This document shows positions 9,260-18,076 of a stretch of 64,000 nt of DNA, piece after piece (within the stretch, counting starts at the first letter, position 1; each line of letters begins with the position of its first letter). The position numbers and the translations under genes were made by a program. The notes beneath the pieces were generated by a model. That model did not search any database, was not told the origin of the DNA, and saw nothing but the letters and a program-made list of their open reading frames with translations. Origin of the DNA: Saccharothrix carnea (lineage in GTDB: Bacteria > Actinomycetota > Actinomycetes > Mycobacteriales > Pseudonocardiaceae); the NCBI RefSeq assembly GCF_003014735.1, contig NZ_PYAX01000023.1, forward strand, positions 1 through 64,000. Direction: 5' to 3'.

Positions 9260-10426
9260 TCAGCCGATCGCGAGCCGCAGGCCGTAGACGCTGAGGATCT
9301 CGTTGACCGGCTGGAAGAAGGTCGTGCCGCCGGAGGAGCAGTTGCCCGAACCACCGGAGGTCACGCCCTGGGCCTGGCCGTAGCCGGTGCCCGCCACCCA
9401 CGAGCCGCCGGAGTCGCCGGGCTCGGCGCACGCGTTGGTCCGCGTCATGCCGTAGACCGCGCCCTGCGCGTAGTTGACCGTCTGGTTCTTGGCCTGGACC
9501 GTGCCGCAGCGCCAGCCGGTGGTGGAGCCGGAACGGCAGATCGCCGCGCCGATGGCGGCCTCCGAGGAGCCCTTCACCACGACGTTGGTGCCGTTGTAGC
9601 GGTTGACCCACGGACGCGAGGTCCAGCTGGAGTTGGTGCGCACCCAGGCGTAGTCGTTGCCCGGGAAGGACGAGCCCGCGAACGAGCCCGAGGTGACGCG
9701 GTTGTAGCCCTGGGTCGCGGTGCCGGTGCGGCCGCAGTGGCCCGCCGTCACGTAGCCACCCGCCGTGACCGAGAAGCCGACCGAGCAGCGCCCGCCGCCC
9801 ATGTAGTAGGCGTCACCACCGCGGGTGTCGTACAGCGTGGTGGGGCTGTGGTCGACCTCGACCACGCGCACCGCCGGGCTGACCGACCTGGCGGTCGCCA
9901 GGAACGACTCCGCCGCCGCGTCGCGCTGGAAGCGGTTGACCTCGACGACGACCGAGTTCGTCTGCTCGTCGACCCGCCAGCCGGTGATCGACGTCGGCGC
10001 CGACAGGCCGTCGATCGCCGACTTCGCGCCGGTCAGCTGCCGGTGGGAGAAGGCGACGTACTTGGCGTCGGCGCCCGCGGCCTTCGCCGCGCCCGCCTTG
10101 GCCGGGTCGGCCACGGCGACCACCAGCTTGCCGGTCGCCTGGTTGATCCACGACCCCGCGTAGGCGCTGCCGACCGCGGACCGCGCCGCGGACTCGACCT
10201 CACCCGCCCGGGTGTCACTCGCCAAACGGGCGGTGACCTGTTCGGCGGTCAGGCCGAGGTCACGCTGCGCCGCTTGGAGCAACTCGGCGGGGTAGCTCTC
10301 CGTGTCGGCCGGGGTTGCGCCATAGGGCGCGGCGGGTGCCGCGCCGGCCGGTACGCTGAGAGCTGTAGCCGTGCCGGCGGCCAGCAGGACGGCCGTGGCA
10401 AGGCGGACCGCACTCGTGCGGTTCAT
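9260..10426 (-). CDS. Secreted streptogrisin/alpha-lytic-type serine protease (S1 family)
   Basis: Extracellular chymotrypsin-fold protease made as a pre-pro-protein of 388 residues. A signal peptide (residues 1-30, ending AGA) is followed by a prodomain of about 170 residues needed for folding. The mature enzyme starts near residue 200 (YDTRGGDAYYMGGGRCSVGFS). The catalytic triad is visible as H230 (TAGHC), D258 (GNDYAWV) and S339 (GDSGGSW). Cysteines 214/231, 298/308 and 333/363 fit the usual disulfides. GGGAG lies nine bases before the ATG. A long leader with overlapping hairpins precedes it. Confidence 0.95.
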   Translation of the reverse strand: MNRTSAVRLATAVLLAAGTATALSVPAGAAPAAPYGATPADTESYPAELLQAAQRDLGLTAEQVTARLASDTRAGEVESAARSAVGSAYAGSWINQATGKLVVAVADPAKAGAAKAAGADAKYVAFSHRQLTGAKSAIDGLSAPTSITGWRVDEQTNSVVVEVNRFQRDAAAESFLATARSVSPAVRVVEVDHSPTTLYDTRGGDAYYMGGGRCSVGFSVTAGGYVTAGHCGRTGTATQGYNRVTSGSFAGSSFPGNDYAWVRTNSSWTSRPWVNRYNGTNVVVKGSSEAAIGAAICRSGSTTGWRCGTVQAKNQTVNYAQGAVYGMTRTNACAEPGDSGGSWVAGTGYGQAQGVTSGGSGNCSSGGTTFFQPVNEILSVYGLRLAIG

Positions 10427-10495
10427 TAGGCGTCTCCCTCATCTTCGGGTGCAGGGAACCCGAGAGCCTGGTTGCAGGGACCGCTCTCGGGGGCT

Positions 10496-10642
10496 CTAGG
10501 GGGACGGGTGGTGGGGCGGCGGCAGGGGTCGCCCCACCCCTTTACTTCTCGCCCGTGTCGTCGCTCGGGCCTTCGAGTCCGTCGTCGCGCTCGTCGCGTC
10601 CGGTGAGGCGCGCGGCAGGGACCGCTCTTCCGCGTCTCGCAT
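10496..10642 (-). CDS. Possible short upstream ORF in the protease leader
   Basis: An ATG at 10642 with an excellent GGAGG ribosome-binding site begins a 48-codon frame ending at TAG (10496). The product would be Arg/Ala/Thr/Pro rich (MRDAEERSLPRASPDA...) and resembles no known family. Another frame of the same stretch ends EGPSDDTGEK followed by TAA. It may be a leader peptide, a decayed gene or chance; GC-rich codon bias does not separate the frames. Confidence 0.25.
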   Translation of the reverse strand: MRDAEERSLPRASPDATSATTDSKARATTRARSKGVGRPLPPPHHPSP

Positions 10643-10965
10643 GGCACTCCTCCCCGGTCGCTACCGATCAGTACTCGCCCGTTCGAGCGACGTTATGACC
10701 CTGTTACCTATTACGGTTCGGGCCATCTGAGGGCGAAGTGTGTCACAGGACACGCCGAGGTGACTGCGCTGTGTAGCGTTTGACAGTTAACTCTCACTCA
10801 AGGTAGTGAGACGATCACCGATTCGGGCGGATTTGCCAGAAGTAAGCGATTCGGTGAAGCAAGCCACGGACGTGTGAATGCTGTTGCTCTGGGCGGGTGA
10901 GGCAGGAGAAGTTCCGGTAACGACCCGTGTAGTCGCGATGCCGCCGCAGGGGTGAGGATCGGCCC
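10643..10965. other. Intergenic region between protease leader and dehydratase gene
   Basis: About 320 bases with no convincing gene. The stretch at 10690-10800 is locally AT-richer (GTTATGACC, ACCTATTACGG, GTTTGACAGTTAACTC) than the surroundings and probably holds the divergent promoters of the protease (minus) and dehydratase (plus). No riboswitch was recognised. Confidence 0.4.
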
Positions 10966-11901
10966 ATGGGACTCGTCACGATCTCCGACCTCCAAGCCGC
11001 CGCCGACCGCATCAAGGGCGCGGCGGTCCGCACTCCCCTGCTGCGGTTCGACGACGGGTTGTGGCTCAAGCCGGAGAGCCTGCAGCCGGTCGGCGCGTTC
11101 AAGATCCGCGGCGCGTACAACGCGCTGGCGCGGCTGCCCGAGGACGTGCGGGCGCGCGGCGTCGTCGCCTACTCCAGCGGGAACCACGCGCAGGCCGTCG
11201 CGTACGCGGCGAAGCTGTTCGGCGTGCCCGCGGTGATCGTCGTGCCGGACGACACCCCGCGGGTCAAGGTCGACGCGACCCTCTCGCACGGCGCCGAGGT
11301 CGTGCAGGTGCCGATGGCGCAACGGGAGGTGCGGGCCGCCGAGCTGGTCGCCGAACGGGGCGCGACGCTGATCCCGCCGTTCGACCACCCGGACGTCATC
11401 GCCGGTCAGGGCACCATCGGGCTGGAGGTGATCACCGACAAGCCGGACGTGGCCACGGTGCTGGTGCCGGTCAGCGGCGGCGGGTTGATCTCCGGGGTGG
11501 CCACGGCGGTGAAGGCGCTCAGCCCCGCCACGCGGGTGGTGGGGGTCGAGCCGGAGCTGGCCGGTGACGCGGCCGAGTCGCTGCGGGTCGGCACGCTCAT
11601 CCGGTGGCCCGCCGGTGATCGGGCCCGGACCATCGCAGACGGGCTGCGGGCCGAGCCGTCCGAGCTGACGTTCGAGCACATGCGCGCCTACGTGGACGAC
11701 ATCGTGACGGTGTCGGAGGAGCAGATCGGGGCGGCGGTCGGTGTGCTCGCGCGGCGGGCGCGGCTGGTGGTGGAGCCCAGCGGTGCGGTCACCGTCGCCG
11801 CGTACCTCGCGCGGCGGTCCGAGTGGGGGTCGGCGGGTGGGACGGTGGCGGTGCTGTCCGGGGGGAACGTCGATCCGGAGGTGTTCACCCGGTACCTCTA
11901 A
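10966..11901 (+). CDS. PLP-dependent threonine/serine dehydratase-like enzyme
   Basis: Fold-type II PLP enzyme of 311 residues. The Schiff-base lysine is K46 in VGAFKIRGAYNAL. The phosphate-binding and substrate loops are YSSGNHAQAVAYAAKLFG, VPVSGGGLISG and, near the end, VLSGGNVD. There is no C-terminal ACT domain, so it matches catabolic threonine dehydratase, serine racemase or threo-3-hydroxyaspartate ammonia-lyase rather than biosynthetic IlvA. It stands alone and ends convergently with the exporter gene. The exact substrate (Thr, Ser or hydroxyaspartate) cannot be decided from sequence. Confidence 0.85.
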   Translation: MGLVTISDLQAAADRIKGAAVRTPLLRFDDGLWLKPESLQPVGAFKIRGAYNALARLPEDVRARGVVAYSSGNHAQAVAYAAKLFGVPAVIVVPDDTPRVKVDATLSHGAEVVQVPMAQREVRAAELVAERGATLIPPFDHPDVIAGQGTIGLEVITDKPDVATVLVPVSGGGLISGVATAVKALSPATRVVGVEPELAGDAAESLRVGTLIRWPAGDRARTIADGLRAEPSELTFEHMRAYVDDIVTVSEEQIGAAVGVLARRARLVVEPSGAVTVAAYLARRSEWGSAGGTVAVLSGGNVDPEVFTRYL

Positions 11902-11937
11902 GCCGATGTCTTCAGCGGGGTCGTCAGCCCGGGGTCG

Positions 11938-13395
11938 TCAGTCGTGCACGCGCGCGGGCGGGGCGTCCACGCCGCAGCTGTGGCACTCGGGCACCTCCGG
12001 GGTCGGTTTGAGCACGCCGTTGTCCGTGCCGAGGGCCAGCAGGCCGCCGACGATGGACGCGACCGCGCACACCAGCAGAGCCGTCTGCCAGCCCTCGGTG
12101 AGCGCGGTCGGGTCGGCGTACTGGGCGCCGGTCAGGCCGGCCACGGCGGGCAGCACGGCCACCGCGACCAGGCTGCCGGTGCGGGCGACGGCGTTGTTCA
12201 CGCCCGAGGCGACCCCCGCGTACCGGTCGGGGGCGGCGGCCAGCACGGTCGCCGTCACCGGCGCCACCACGGCGGCCAGGCCGAAGCCGAACACCAGCAG
12301 TCCGGGCAGCACGCCCGTCCAGTAGCCCGCGCCCGGCTCGACCCAGCGCAGCATCAGCATGCCGACCCCGATCAGGACCGGTCCTCCGACGAGTTGGGCG
12401 CGGGGACCGATGCGCTGGGCGAGCGCGCCGGAGCGGGCGGAGAGCGCCAGCATGATCAGCGTGATGGGCAGGCTCGCCAAGCCAGAGGCTGTCGGCGAGT
12501 AGTGCAGTGACACCTGCAGCTGCAGCACCATGAGCACCATCACCCCGCCCAGGGCCGCGTATACGAGGAACGTCAGGGCGTTGGCCAGCACGAACGTGCG
12601 ATCGGCGAACAGCTGCGGCGGGACGAGCGGGTCACGGCCCCGGCGCTGCATCACGACGAACACCACCAGGCAGCCCACGCCGACCACCGCCGCCGTGACC
12701 ACGAGCGCGTCCGCGCCCCGGACCGGCGCCTCGACCAGCGCGCCCGTGATGCCCGCCAGACCGATCGCGCCGACGAGCGACTCGCCGATGTTCGGGTGGC
12801 CGGTGAGGGCCTCGTCACGGGATTCGGGCACGTGGCGGCGGGCCAGCCACACGCACAGCGCCGCGACCGGCAGGTTGATCAGGAACGCGAGCCGCCACGA
12901 CCAGGCCTGGACCAGGAGGCCTCCGAGCAGCGGCCCGATCGCCGTGGCCACGCCGGACAGGCCGGACCACGCGCCGATCGCCCGGCCCCGGTCGGCGCGG
13001 ACGAAGACGGACTGGAGGATGGCGAGCGAGCCGGGGGTCAGCAGCGCTCCGCCGACGCCTTGGAGCACCCGTGCGACGACCAGCAGTTCCGTGGTCGGTG
13101 CCAGGCCGCAGAGCAATGAGGCCGCGCCGAACCAGAGCACGCCGAACGTGAAGACCCGGCGGCGGCCGTAGCGGTCCCCGAGCGAGCCCGCGATCAGGAT
13201 CAGCGAGGCCAGGGCCAGCAGGTAGCCGTCGAGGATCCACTGCAGGCCGGCGACCGAGGCGTCGAGCTCGGCGCCGATGCGGGGCAGGGCGACGTTGACG
13301 ATCGTGCTGTCGAGCATCGCCATGCCCGAGCCGAGGATGGTCGTCGCCAACACGGCCTTGGCCCGGCCCGTGCCCCACACCACAGTCTCCGCCAC
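11938..13395 (-). CDS. MFS drug exporter, EmrB/QacA (DHA2) family
   Basis: A 485-residue integral membrane transporter with about 14 hydrophobic segments. MFS motif A is present as GSLGDRYGRRRVF, motif C as TPGSLAILQ/GPLLGG, and motif D1 as MLDSTIVNVALPRIG. This places it in the proton-driven drug:H+ antiporter family with 14 helices. The GTG at 13395 (VAETVVWG) is chosen because upstream codons are Pro/His rich; an ATG at 13473 is in frame. No regulator is adjacent, but a large inverted-repeat field lies upstream. The C-terminal tail contains two cysteines (ECHSC). The exported compound is unknown. Confidence 0.88.
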   Translation of the reverse strand: MAETVVWGTGRAKAVLATTILGSGMAMLDSTIVNVALPRIGAELDASVAGLQWILDGYLLALASLILIAGSLGDRYGRRRVFTFGVLWFGAASLLCGLAPTTELLVVARVLQGVGGALLTPGSLAILQSVFVRADRGRAIGAWSGLSGVATAIGPLLGGLLVQAWSWRLAFLINLPVAALCVWLARRHVPESRDEALTGHPNIGESLVGAIGLAGITGALVEAPVRGADALVVTAAVVGVGCLVVFVVMQRRGRDPLVPPQLFADRTFVLANALTFLVYAALGGVMVLMVLQLQVSLHYSPTASGLASLPITLIMLALSARSGALAQRIGPRAQLVGGPVLIGVGMLMLRWVEPGAGYWTGVLPGLLVFGFGLAAVVAPVTATVLAAAPDRYAGVASGVNNAVARTGSLVAVAVLPAVAGLTGAQYADPTALTEGWQTALLVCAVASIVGGLLALGTDNGVLKPTPEVPECHSCGVDAPPARVHD

Positions 13396-13554
13396 CCGGC
13401 CATTGTGCGCTCGGAGTTGTCCACAGGTCGCGTCGGAGTGCGCCGGATTGTCGGTGGGTGGTGGCAGGATCAAGAACAGGGGTCCCCCTGGGCGGGGGAC
13501 GCCTTGGTGGTGTGGGCGGTTGGGGAGTTGTGGGGCTGCCTGGGGTGGAGGCGG

Positions 13555-13945
13555 AAAGATAAAAAAATTAAAAAAAGATGAAAGCGTCCTCGCCGGACGG
13601 GCAGATCAGCAGGATGACCCCAACTACGCCTGGATGTTCCTGTTGCGTTGTGGGTCCGGGTTTCGTGTCATCCCACCGACCTCCCTCCGGGCTACCGCAC
13701 GCGTCAAGAGGGCGCCCGCAGTTGACGCCGCGGGCAAAGCTGGACCAGCCCTCTTGACGCGTGCGGTAGGGCTACGCCAGGTCGGCGGGATGACACGAAC
13801 CCCTCCGTTGAGAAGGTCGAGGGGCGTCGCGGCCGCACGCGCACCGGTGCCGTTCGACCCCGCGCTCGATGGACCTTCGGACCGTCTGACCGCCGGTCTT
13901 TTTCTGCGGAGAAGGGTTCGTGTCATCCTGCTGGTCTGACCGCCG
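13555..13945. repeat. Field of nested long inverted repeats with an A-rich tract
   Basis: An inner inverted repeat has arms of about 55 bp at 13658-13713 and 13748-13803 (shared blocks CTACCGCACGCGTCAAGAGG and TTCGTGTCATCCC) with a 34-base loop. An outer pair is CAGATCAGCAGGATGAC (13602-13618) against GTCATCCTGCTGGTCTG (13921-13937). A nearly pure A/T tract lies at 13558-13583, striking in this GC-rich genome. No convincing gene is present between the exporter and the DasR-like gene. It may be a miniature repeat element or a structured RNA. Confidence 0.65.
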
Positions 13946-13971
13946 GTGACGGTTCGGTATTTGCGGTGAGG

Positions 13972-14730
13972 TCAGTCGGCGGGTCGGTTCAGGGTGGCCA
14001 CGAACTTGTAGCGGTCGCCCCGGTACACCGAGCGCACCCATTCCACCGGGTTGCCCTCCGTGTCGAACGAGTGCCGCGACAGCAGCAGCATCGGCAAGCC
14101 GATGTCGGCGCCCAGCAGTTCCGCCTCCTCCGGTGACGCCAGAGCCGTCTCGATCGTCTCCTCCGCGTGTCCCATCTCGACGCCGAACCGCTCCCGCAGG
14201 ACCTGGTACAGCGACGCGCCCGGTGCGAGGTAGCGGCGCAGGCCGCGGAACCGGCCCAGGGCCAGGTGGGTCGTCTCGATCGCCATCGGCTCGCCGTCCG
14301 CCAGTCGCAGCCGGTGCAGGCGGAGGACCTTGGCGCCCGCCCTCACGCCCAGCAGCCTGGCCAGCTCGGCCTCGGCGGGCATCTCCGACGCCTCGATCAA
14401 CCGCGACGACGGCTGCCTGCCCTGGGCTTTCATGTCCTCTGTGTACGACGACAGCTGGAGCCGTTGCGCCACCTTGGGTTCCGCCGCGAACGTGCCCTTG
14501 CCCTGCACGCGCAGCAACCGACCCTCCACGGTGAGTTCGGCAAGCGCTTGCCGCACCGTGGTGCGGGACACGTCGAACTCCGCCGCCAGCGAACGTTCCG
14601 TCGGGATCGGCGATCCGGGCGGCAACGCGCGCAGGAGGTCGAGCAGATGCCGCTTGAGTCCCCAGTACTTCGGCTCGCGCTGCGCGCGAGTCCTGGCGTC
14701 CACGCCAGTCGCAGGGCTCGTTTCGAGCAT
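13972..14730 (-). CDS. GntR/HutC-family regulator, DasR-like
   Basis: A 252-residue regulator with an N-terminal winged HTH (PTERSLAAEFDVSRTTVRQALAELTVEGRLLRVQGKGTF, residues about 40-80) and a C-terminal UTRA effector domain (MAIETTHLAL...; SPEEAELLG...; PMLLLSRHSFDTEGNPVEWVRSVYRGDRYKF). This is the architecture of DasR, which senses GlcN-6-P/GlcNAc-6-P and represses chitin and GlcNAc uptake. The ATG has GAGGAGGAAG upstream. It is divergent from the sugar importer. Three dre-like sites in the neighbourhood (14911, 19387, 21944) support the DasR assignment, though the symbol is not given because paralogues exist. Confidence 0.88.
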   Translation of the reverse strand: MLETSPATGVDARTRAQREPKYWGLKRHLLDLLRALPPGSPIPTERSLAAEFDVSRTTVRQALAELTVEGRLLRVQGKGTFAAEPKVAQRLQLSSYTEDMKAQGRQPSSRLIEASEMPAEAELARLLGVRAGAKVLRLHRLRLADGEPMAIETTHLALGRFRGLRRYLAPGASLYQVLRERFGVEMGHAEETIETALASPEEAELLGADIGLPMLLLSRHSFDTEGNPVEWVRSVYRGDRYKFVATLNRPAD

Positions 14731-14872
14731 GCCTTCCTCCTCGCCCCTAGCCAGCCGACCTTGCCAGCGCTCCCGGACACAGGATGCCTTGTCCTCGTCG
14801 GATCGTGCGCCCGAACCCCCGACAAGTGCCGAGAAAATGGTCCGATGACTTTGCAACGGTCCCGCAACGGCC

Positions 14873-14922
14873 TTGACATGCCCTGTGGCGAGGCACACTC
14901 TAGGCCGCATTGGTCTACACCA
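14873..14922 (+). promoter_or_regulatory. Importer promoter with a dre-like operator
   Basis: TTGACA at 14873-14878 could be the -35 box, with a weak -10 (ACTCTA) near 14897. Just downstream is TGGTCTACACCA (14911-14922), one base away from the DasR consensus TGGTCTAGACCA. A repressor bound here would cover the transcription start. Confidence 0.7.
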
Positions 14923-14971
14923 CTTAGGCGTTCCGGTCGCGGGACCGGGGCATGGGGAAAGGGCGCACAAC

Positions 14972-16255
14972 GTGAAGGGCTGGAGAGGACTGGCCGTAGG
15001 TGCCGCCGCACTCGCGGTGGCCGTGGCCGGATGTGGCACGAGCTCCGACGGCGGCAGCGGCAACTCCGGAGAACCCAAGACGCTGACGGTGTGGTTGATG
15101 GACGGCTCGGCGCCGACCACCCTGACCGACGCGCTGAACAAGGAGTTCCAGGACGCGCACCCCGGCGTCACCGTCAAGTACGAGGTCCAGAAGTGGAACG
15201 GCATCCAGGAGAAGCTGACCACCGCGCTGACCAGCAACAACCCGCCGGACGTCATCGAGCTGGGCAACACCCAGACGGCGAAGTTCGCGGCTGAGGAGAC
15301 GCTGCTCGACCTCAGCGGCGACGTCTCCGGCCTCAACGGCGACCAGTGGCTCAGCGGCCTCGAGGACTCGCTGACCTGGGACGGCAAGCAGTACGGCATG
15401 CCGTTCTACGCCGCGAACCGCACGGTCATCTACCGGACCGACCTGTTCGAGGCCGCGGGCGTCACCGCCGCGCCCAAGTCGCGTGACGAGTGGATCTCCG
15501 CGATCGAGAAGCTGAAGGCCGCGAACGCCGCCGACCCGGAGTTCCAGCCCCTCTACCTGCCCGGCCAGTCGTGGTACGCGCTGCTGTCGTTCATCTGGGA
15601 CGAGGGCGGCGACGTGGCCAAGCCGCAGGGCTCCGCCTGGGCGGGCGCGCTGGACACCCCGCAGGCCAAGGCCGGCCTGGAGTTCTACAAGAAGCTGGTC
15701 GACACCTCCGGCACGAAGGCGCCGAAGGACGCCGACGAGGCCACGCCGCAGCAGATGGAGGTGTTCGCCACGGGCAAGGTCGGCATGATGATCGGCCTGC
15801 CGTGGGAGCTCGCGGGCGCCGTCAAGGCCAACCCGGAACTGAAGGAGAAGACCTCGGCGTTCCCGATCCCGTCGAAGACCTCGGGCAAGACCGCCCCGGT
15901 GTTCCTCGGCGGCTCGAACCTCGCCATCCCGGCCGGCAGCAAGAACGCCGACCTGGCCAAGGAGTACCTGAAGCTGCTGAGCAGCAAGAAGTACCAGGAC
16001 ATGCTGGCCGAGGGCGGCGCGGTGCCGGGCACCTCGACCGACACGGCGAAGCTGGCCACCACCCCGCTGGGCAAGGCGCTGGCCGAGTCCGCCCCGAACG
16101 GCAAGGTCACCCCGACCACGCCGTCCTGGGCCGCGGTGGAGTCGGGCCAGAACCCGCTCAAGGACATGCTGACCGCGTACCTGACCGGCGCGAAGCCGCT
16201 GGACCAGGCCTCGGCCGACGCGAACACCGCCCTGTCGAAGACCCTGGGCGGATGA
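14972..16255 (+). CDS. Sugar ABC transporter substrate-binding lipoprotein (CUT1)
   Basis: Extracellular lipid-anchored sugar-binding protein of 427 residues. The lipobox LAVAVAGC places the lipidated cysteine at C21. The body matches family-1 solute-binding proteins (TLTVWLMDGS..., PPDVIELGNTQTAKF, YGMPFYAANRTVIYRTDLFEAAG, VGMMIGLPWE, FLGGSNLAIPAGSKN). The start is GTG with GGGGAAAGGG upstream. With a DasR-like regulator and dre site next to it, the expected ligand is chitobiose/GlcNAc oligomers (DasA-like; inference). It is the first gene of an operon of importer, GH3 and SIS genes. Confidence 0.9.
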   Translation: MKGWRGLAVGAAALAVAVAGCGTSSDGGSGNSGEPKTLTVWLMDGSAPTTLTDALNKEFQDAHPGVTVKYEVQKWNGIQEKLTTALTSNNPPDVIELGNTQTAKFAAEETLLDLSGDVSGLNGDQWLSGLEDSLTWDGKQYGMPFYAANRTVIYRTDLFEAAGVTAAPKSRDEWISAIEKLKAANAADPEFQPLYLPGQSWYALLSFIWDEGGDVAKPQGSAWAGALDTPQAKAGLEFYKKLVDTSGTKAPKDADEATPQQMEVFATGKVGMMIGLPWELAGAVKANPELKEKTSAFPIPSKTSGKTAPVFLGGSNLAIPAGSKNADLAKEYLKLLSSKKYQDMLAEGGAVPGTSTDTAKLATTPLGKALAESAPNGKVTPTTPSWAAVESGQNPLKDMLTAYLTGAKPLDQASADANTALSKTLGG

Positions 16256-16262
16256 CGATCGG

Positions 16263-17252
16263 ATGACGGCCGTGCACACGACCGACGCCGCGGTGCCGAC
16301 GAACAACTCGTCGGCACCGCGGCGTGCCGCACCGGGCGGCGCGCCGCGCCGTCGGGGCAGCACCTTCGACCGGCTGCTGCCCTACCTGCTGCTGGCCCCC
16401 GCGCTGGTGGCCATCCTCTGGTTGATCGGTTGGCCCGTCCTCTCCGTCCTGGTGACCAGCTTCCGCAAGCTGAACCTGCGCGAGCTGACCCGCGGCGAGG
16501 TCGTGTGGACCGGCCTGGACAACTACACCGAGATCCTCGGCGACCCGGCGTTCTGGGTCATCGCGGTGCGCACCGTGGTGTTCACCGCGCTCGTCGTGCT
16601 CGTGTCGGTCCTCGCGGGCCTGCTGATCGCGCTGCTGATGCGGCAGATCAGCACGGGCGTGCGGATCGTGCTGCAGGTGGCGATGCTGCTGGCGTGGGCG
16701 ATGCCGCTGCTCGCGGCCACCACGGTCTACCAGTGGATCTTCGACCAGCAGTACGGGATCCTGAACAAGACCCTGGTCAAGGTCGGGTTCGACTCGTTCG
16801 CCGGGTACTCGTGGTTCTCCACCGGCACGTCGACGCTGGCGGTGACCGGGCTGCTGATCGTGTGGCAGGCGATCCCGTTCCTGGCGTTCTCGCTGTACGC
16901 CGGTGCCATCGGGATCCCGAAGGACCAGTACGAGGCGGCGGGCATCGACGGCGCCTCGACGTGGCAGACGTTCCGCGCGGTGACCTGGCCGGAGCTGAAG
17001 CCGCTGCTGCTGATGGTGACGTTCCTGTCGATGCTGTGGGACTTCAAGGTGTTCACCCAGATCTGGGCGATGCGCAAGGGCGGCCCGGACGGCGGCAGCA
17101 CGACGTTGCCCGTCTACCAGTACCTGGAGGGCATCTCCAAGAGCCACTTCGGGGTGGCCGCGGCGGTGTCCGTGGTGATGGTCGCGCTGTTGGCGCTGCT
17201 GACCGTGCAGTACCTGCGCAGGCTGGTCCGTTCCCAGGAGGGCGAGCTGTGA
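16263..17252 (+). CDS. Sugar ABC transporter permease, MalF-type
   Basis: A 329-residue inner-membrane permease with six predicted helices after a Ala/Arg/Gly-rich cytoplasmic N-terminus. The EAA loop is visible as EAAGIDGASTWQTFRAVTWPELKP, which contacts the ATPase. It starts seven bases after the binding-protein stop and overlaps the next permease by GTGA. It pairs with the downstream permease to form the CUT1 channel. No ATPase gene is present, so a shared MsiK-type ATPase encoded elsewhere is expected. Confidence 0.92.
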   Translation: MTAVHTTDAAVPTNNSSAPRRAAPGGAPRRRGSTFDRLLPYLLLAPALVAILWLIGWPVLSVLVTSFRKLNLRELTRGEVVWTGLDNYTEILGDPAFWVIAVRTVVFTALVVLVSVLAGLLIALLMRQISTGVRIVLQVAMLLAWAMPLLAATTVYQWIFDQQYGILNKTLVKVGFDSFAGYSWFSTGTSTLAVTGLLIVWQAIPFLAFSLYAGAIGIPKDQYEAAGIDGASTWQTFRAVTWPELKPLLLMVTFLSMLWDFKVFTQIWAMRKGGPDGGSTTLPVYQYLEGISKSHFGVAAAVSVVMVALLALLTVQYLRRLVRSQEGEL

Positions 17253-18070
17253 AGACCAAGAAGGTGTCCGCGAACGTCGTCGCGCTGGTCGTGGCGCTGT
17301 TCTTCGCGTTCCCGACGTACTGGATGGTCGCGACGGCGCTGAAGCCGCGCAAGGACCTGCTGTCCAGCGGGTACGACCTGGTCCCGTTCTCGGTGACGGG
17401 CTCGAACTTCGCCACCGCGTGGGCGAAACCCGGGTTCCTCACCGCGCTGGGCAACAGCCTGCTGGTGTCGTTGGGCGCGGTGCTGGCGGCCATCGTGGTC
17501 GGCCTGCTGGCGGCGCTGGCGTTGTCCCGGATGCGGTTCAAGGGCCGCAAGGGCTTCGTGATGATGATGCTGGTGGCGCAGATGGCGCCGTTCGAGGCGC
17601 TGCTGATCCCGATGTTCCTGATGATGCGCGACCTGGACCTGCTCGACCGGCTGCCCGCGCTGGCGCTGATCTACTTCGCGGTCACGCTGCCGTTCTGCGC
17701 GTGGACGCTGCGCGGGTTCGTCAACGGCATCCCGCTGGAGTTGGAGGAGGCGGCGATGGTGGACGGCTGCGGCCGGTGGGGCGCGTTCCGCCGCGTCACG
17801 CTGCCGCTGCTGGGCCCCGGCCTGGTGGCCACGTCGGTGTTCGCGTTCGTGACCGCGTGGAACGAGTTCCTGTTCGCGCTGTCGCTGATCAACGACCAGG
17901 CCAAGCAGACGCTGCCGGTGTGGCTGTCGGGGTTCCAGTCGGCGTTCGGCACGGACTGGGGTGGCGCGATGGCGGCGTCGGCCCTGTTCACCCTGCCGGT
18001 GCTGGTGTTCTTCCTGATCGTGCAGCGCAAGATGGTCACCGGTGTCACGGCCGGTGCGGTGAAGGGGTAG
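17249..18070 (+). CDS. Sugar ABC transporter permease, MalG-type
   Basis: A 273-residue membrane permease with six helices. The EAA motif reads EEAAMVDGCGRWGAFRRVTLPLLGPG, and the C-terminus ends with QRKMVTGVTAGAVKG, typical for CUT1 MalG-type subunits. The GTG start overlaps the preceding gene by four bases. It partners with the MalF-type subunit for uptake of an amino sugar (inferred from context). The GH3 hexosaminidase gene follows six bases later in the same transcript. Confidence 0.92.
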   Translation: MKTKKVSANVVALVVALFFAFPTYWMVATALKPRKDLLSSGYDLVPFSVTGSNFATAWAKPGFLTALGNSLLVSLGAVLAAIVVGLLAALALSRMRFKGRKGFVMMMLVAQMAPFEALLIPMFLMMRDLDLLDRLPALALIYFAVTLPFCAWTLRGFVNGIPLELEEAAMVDGCGRWGAFRRVTLPLLGPGLVATSVFAFVTAWNEFLFALSLINDQAKQTLPVWLSGFQSAFGTDWGGAMAASALFTLPVLVFFLIVQRKMVTGVTAGAVKG

Positions 18071-18076
18071 GACCGC

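Noticed and set aside
13624..13926. Minus-strand 100-codon frame inside the inverted-repeat field
   Set aside because: Its internal peptide repeats are direct translations of the DNA inverted repeats and its start lacks a ribosome-binding site.
14972..18070. Missing ATPase gene as evidence of a broken importer
   Set aside because: CUT1 importers of actinomycetes commonly share one MsiK-type ATPase encoded elsewhere; both CUT1 systems in this window lack their own.
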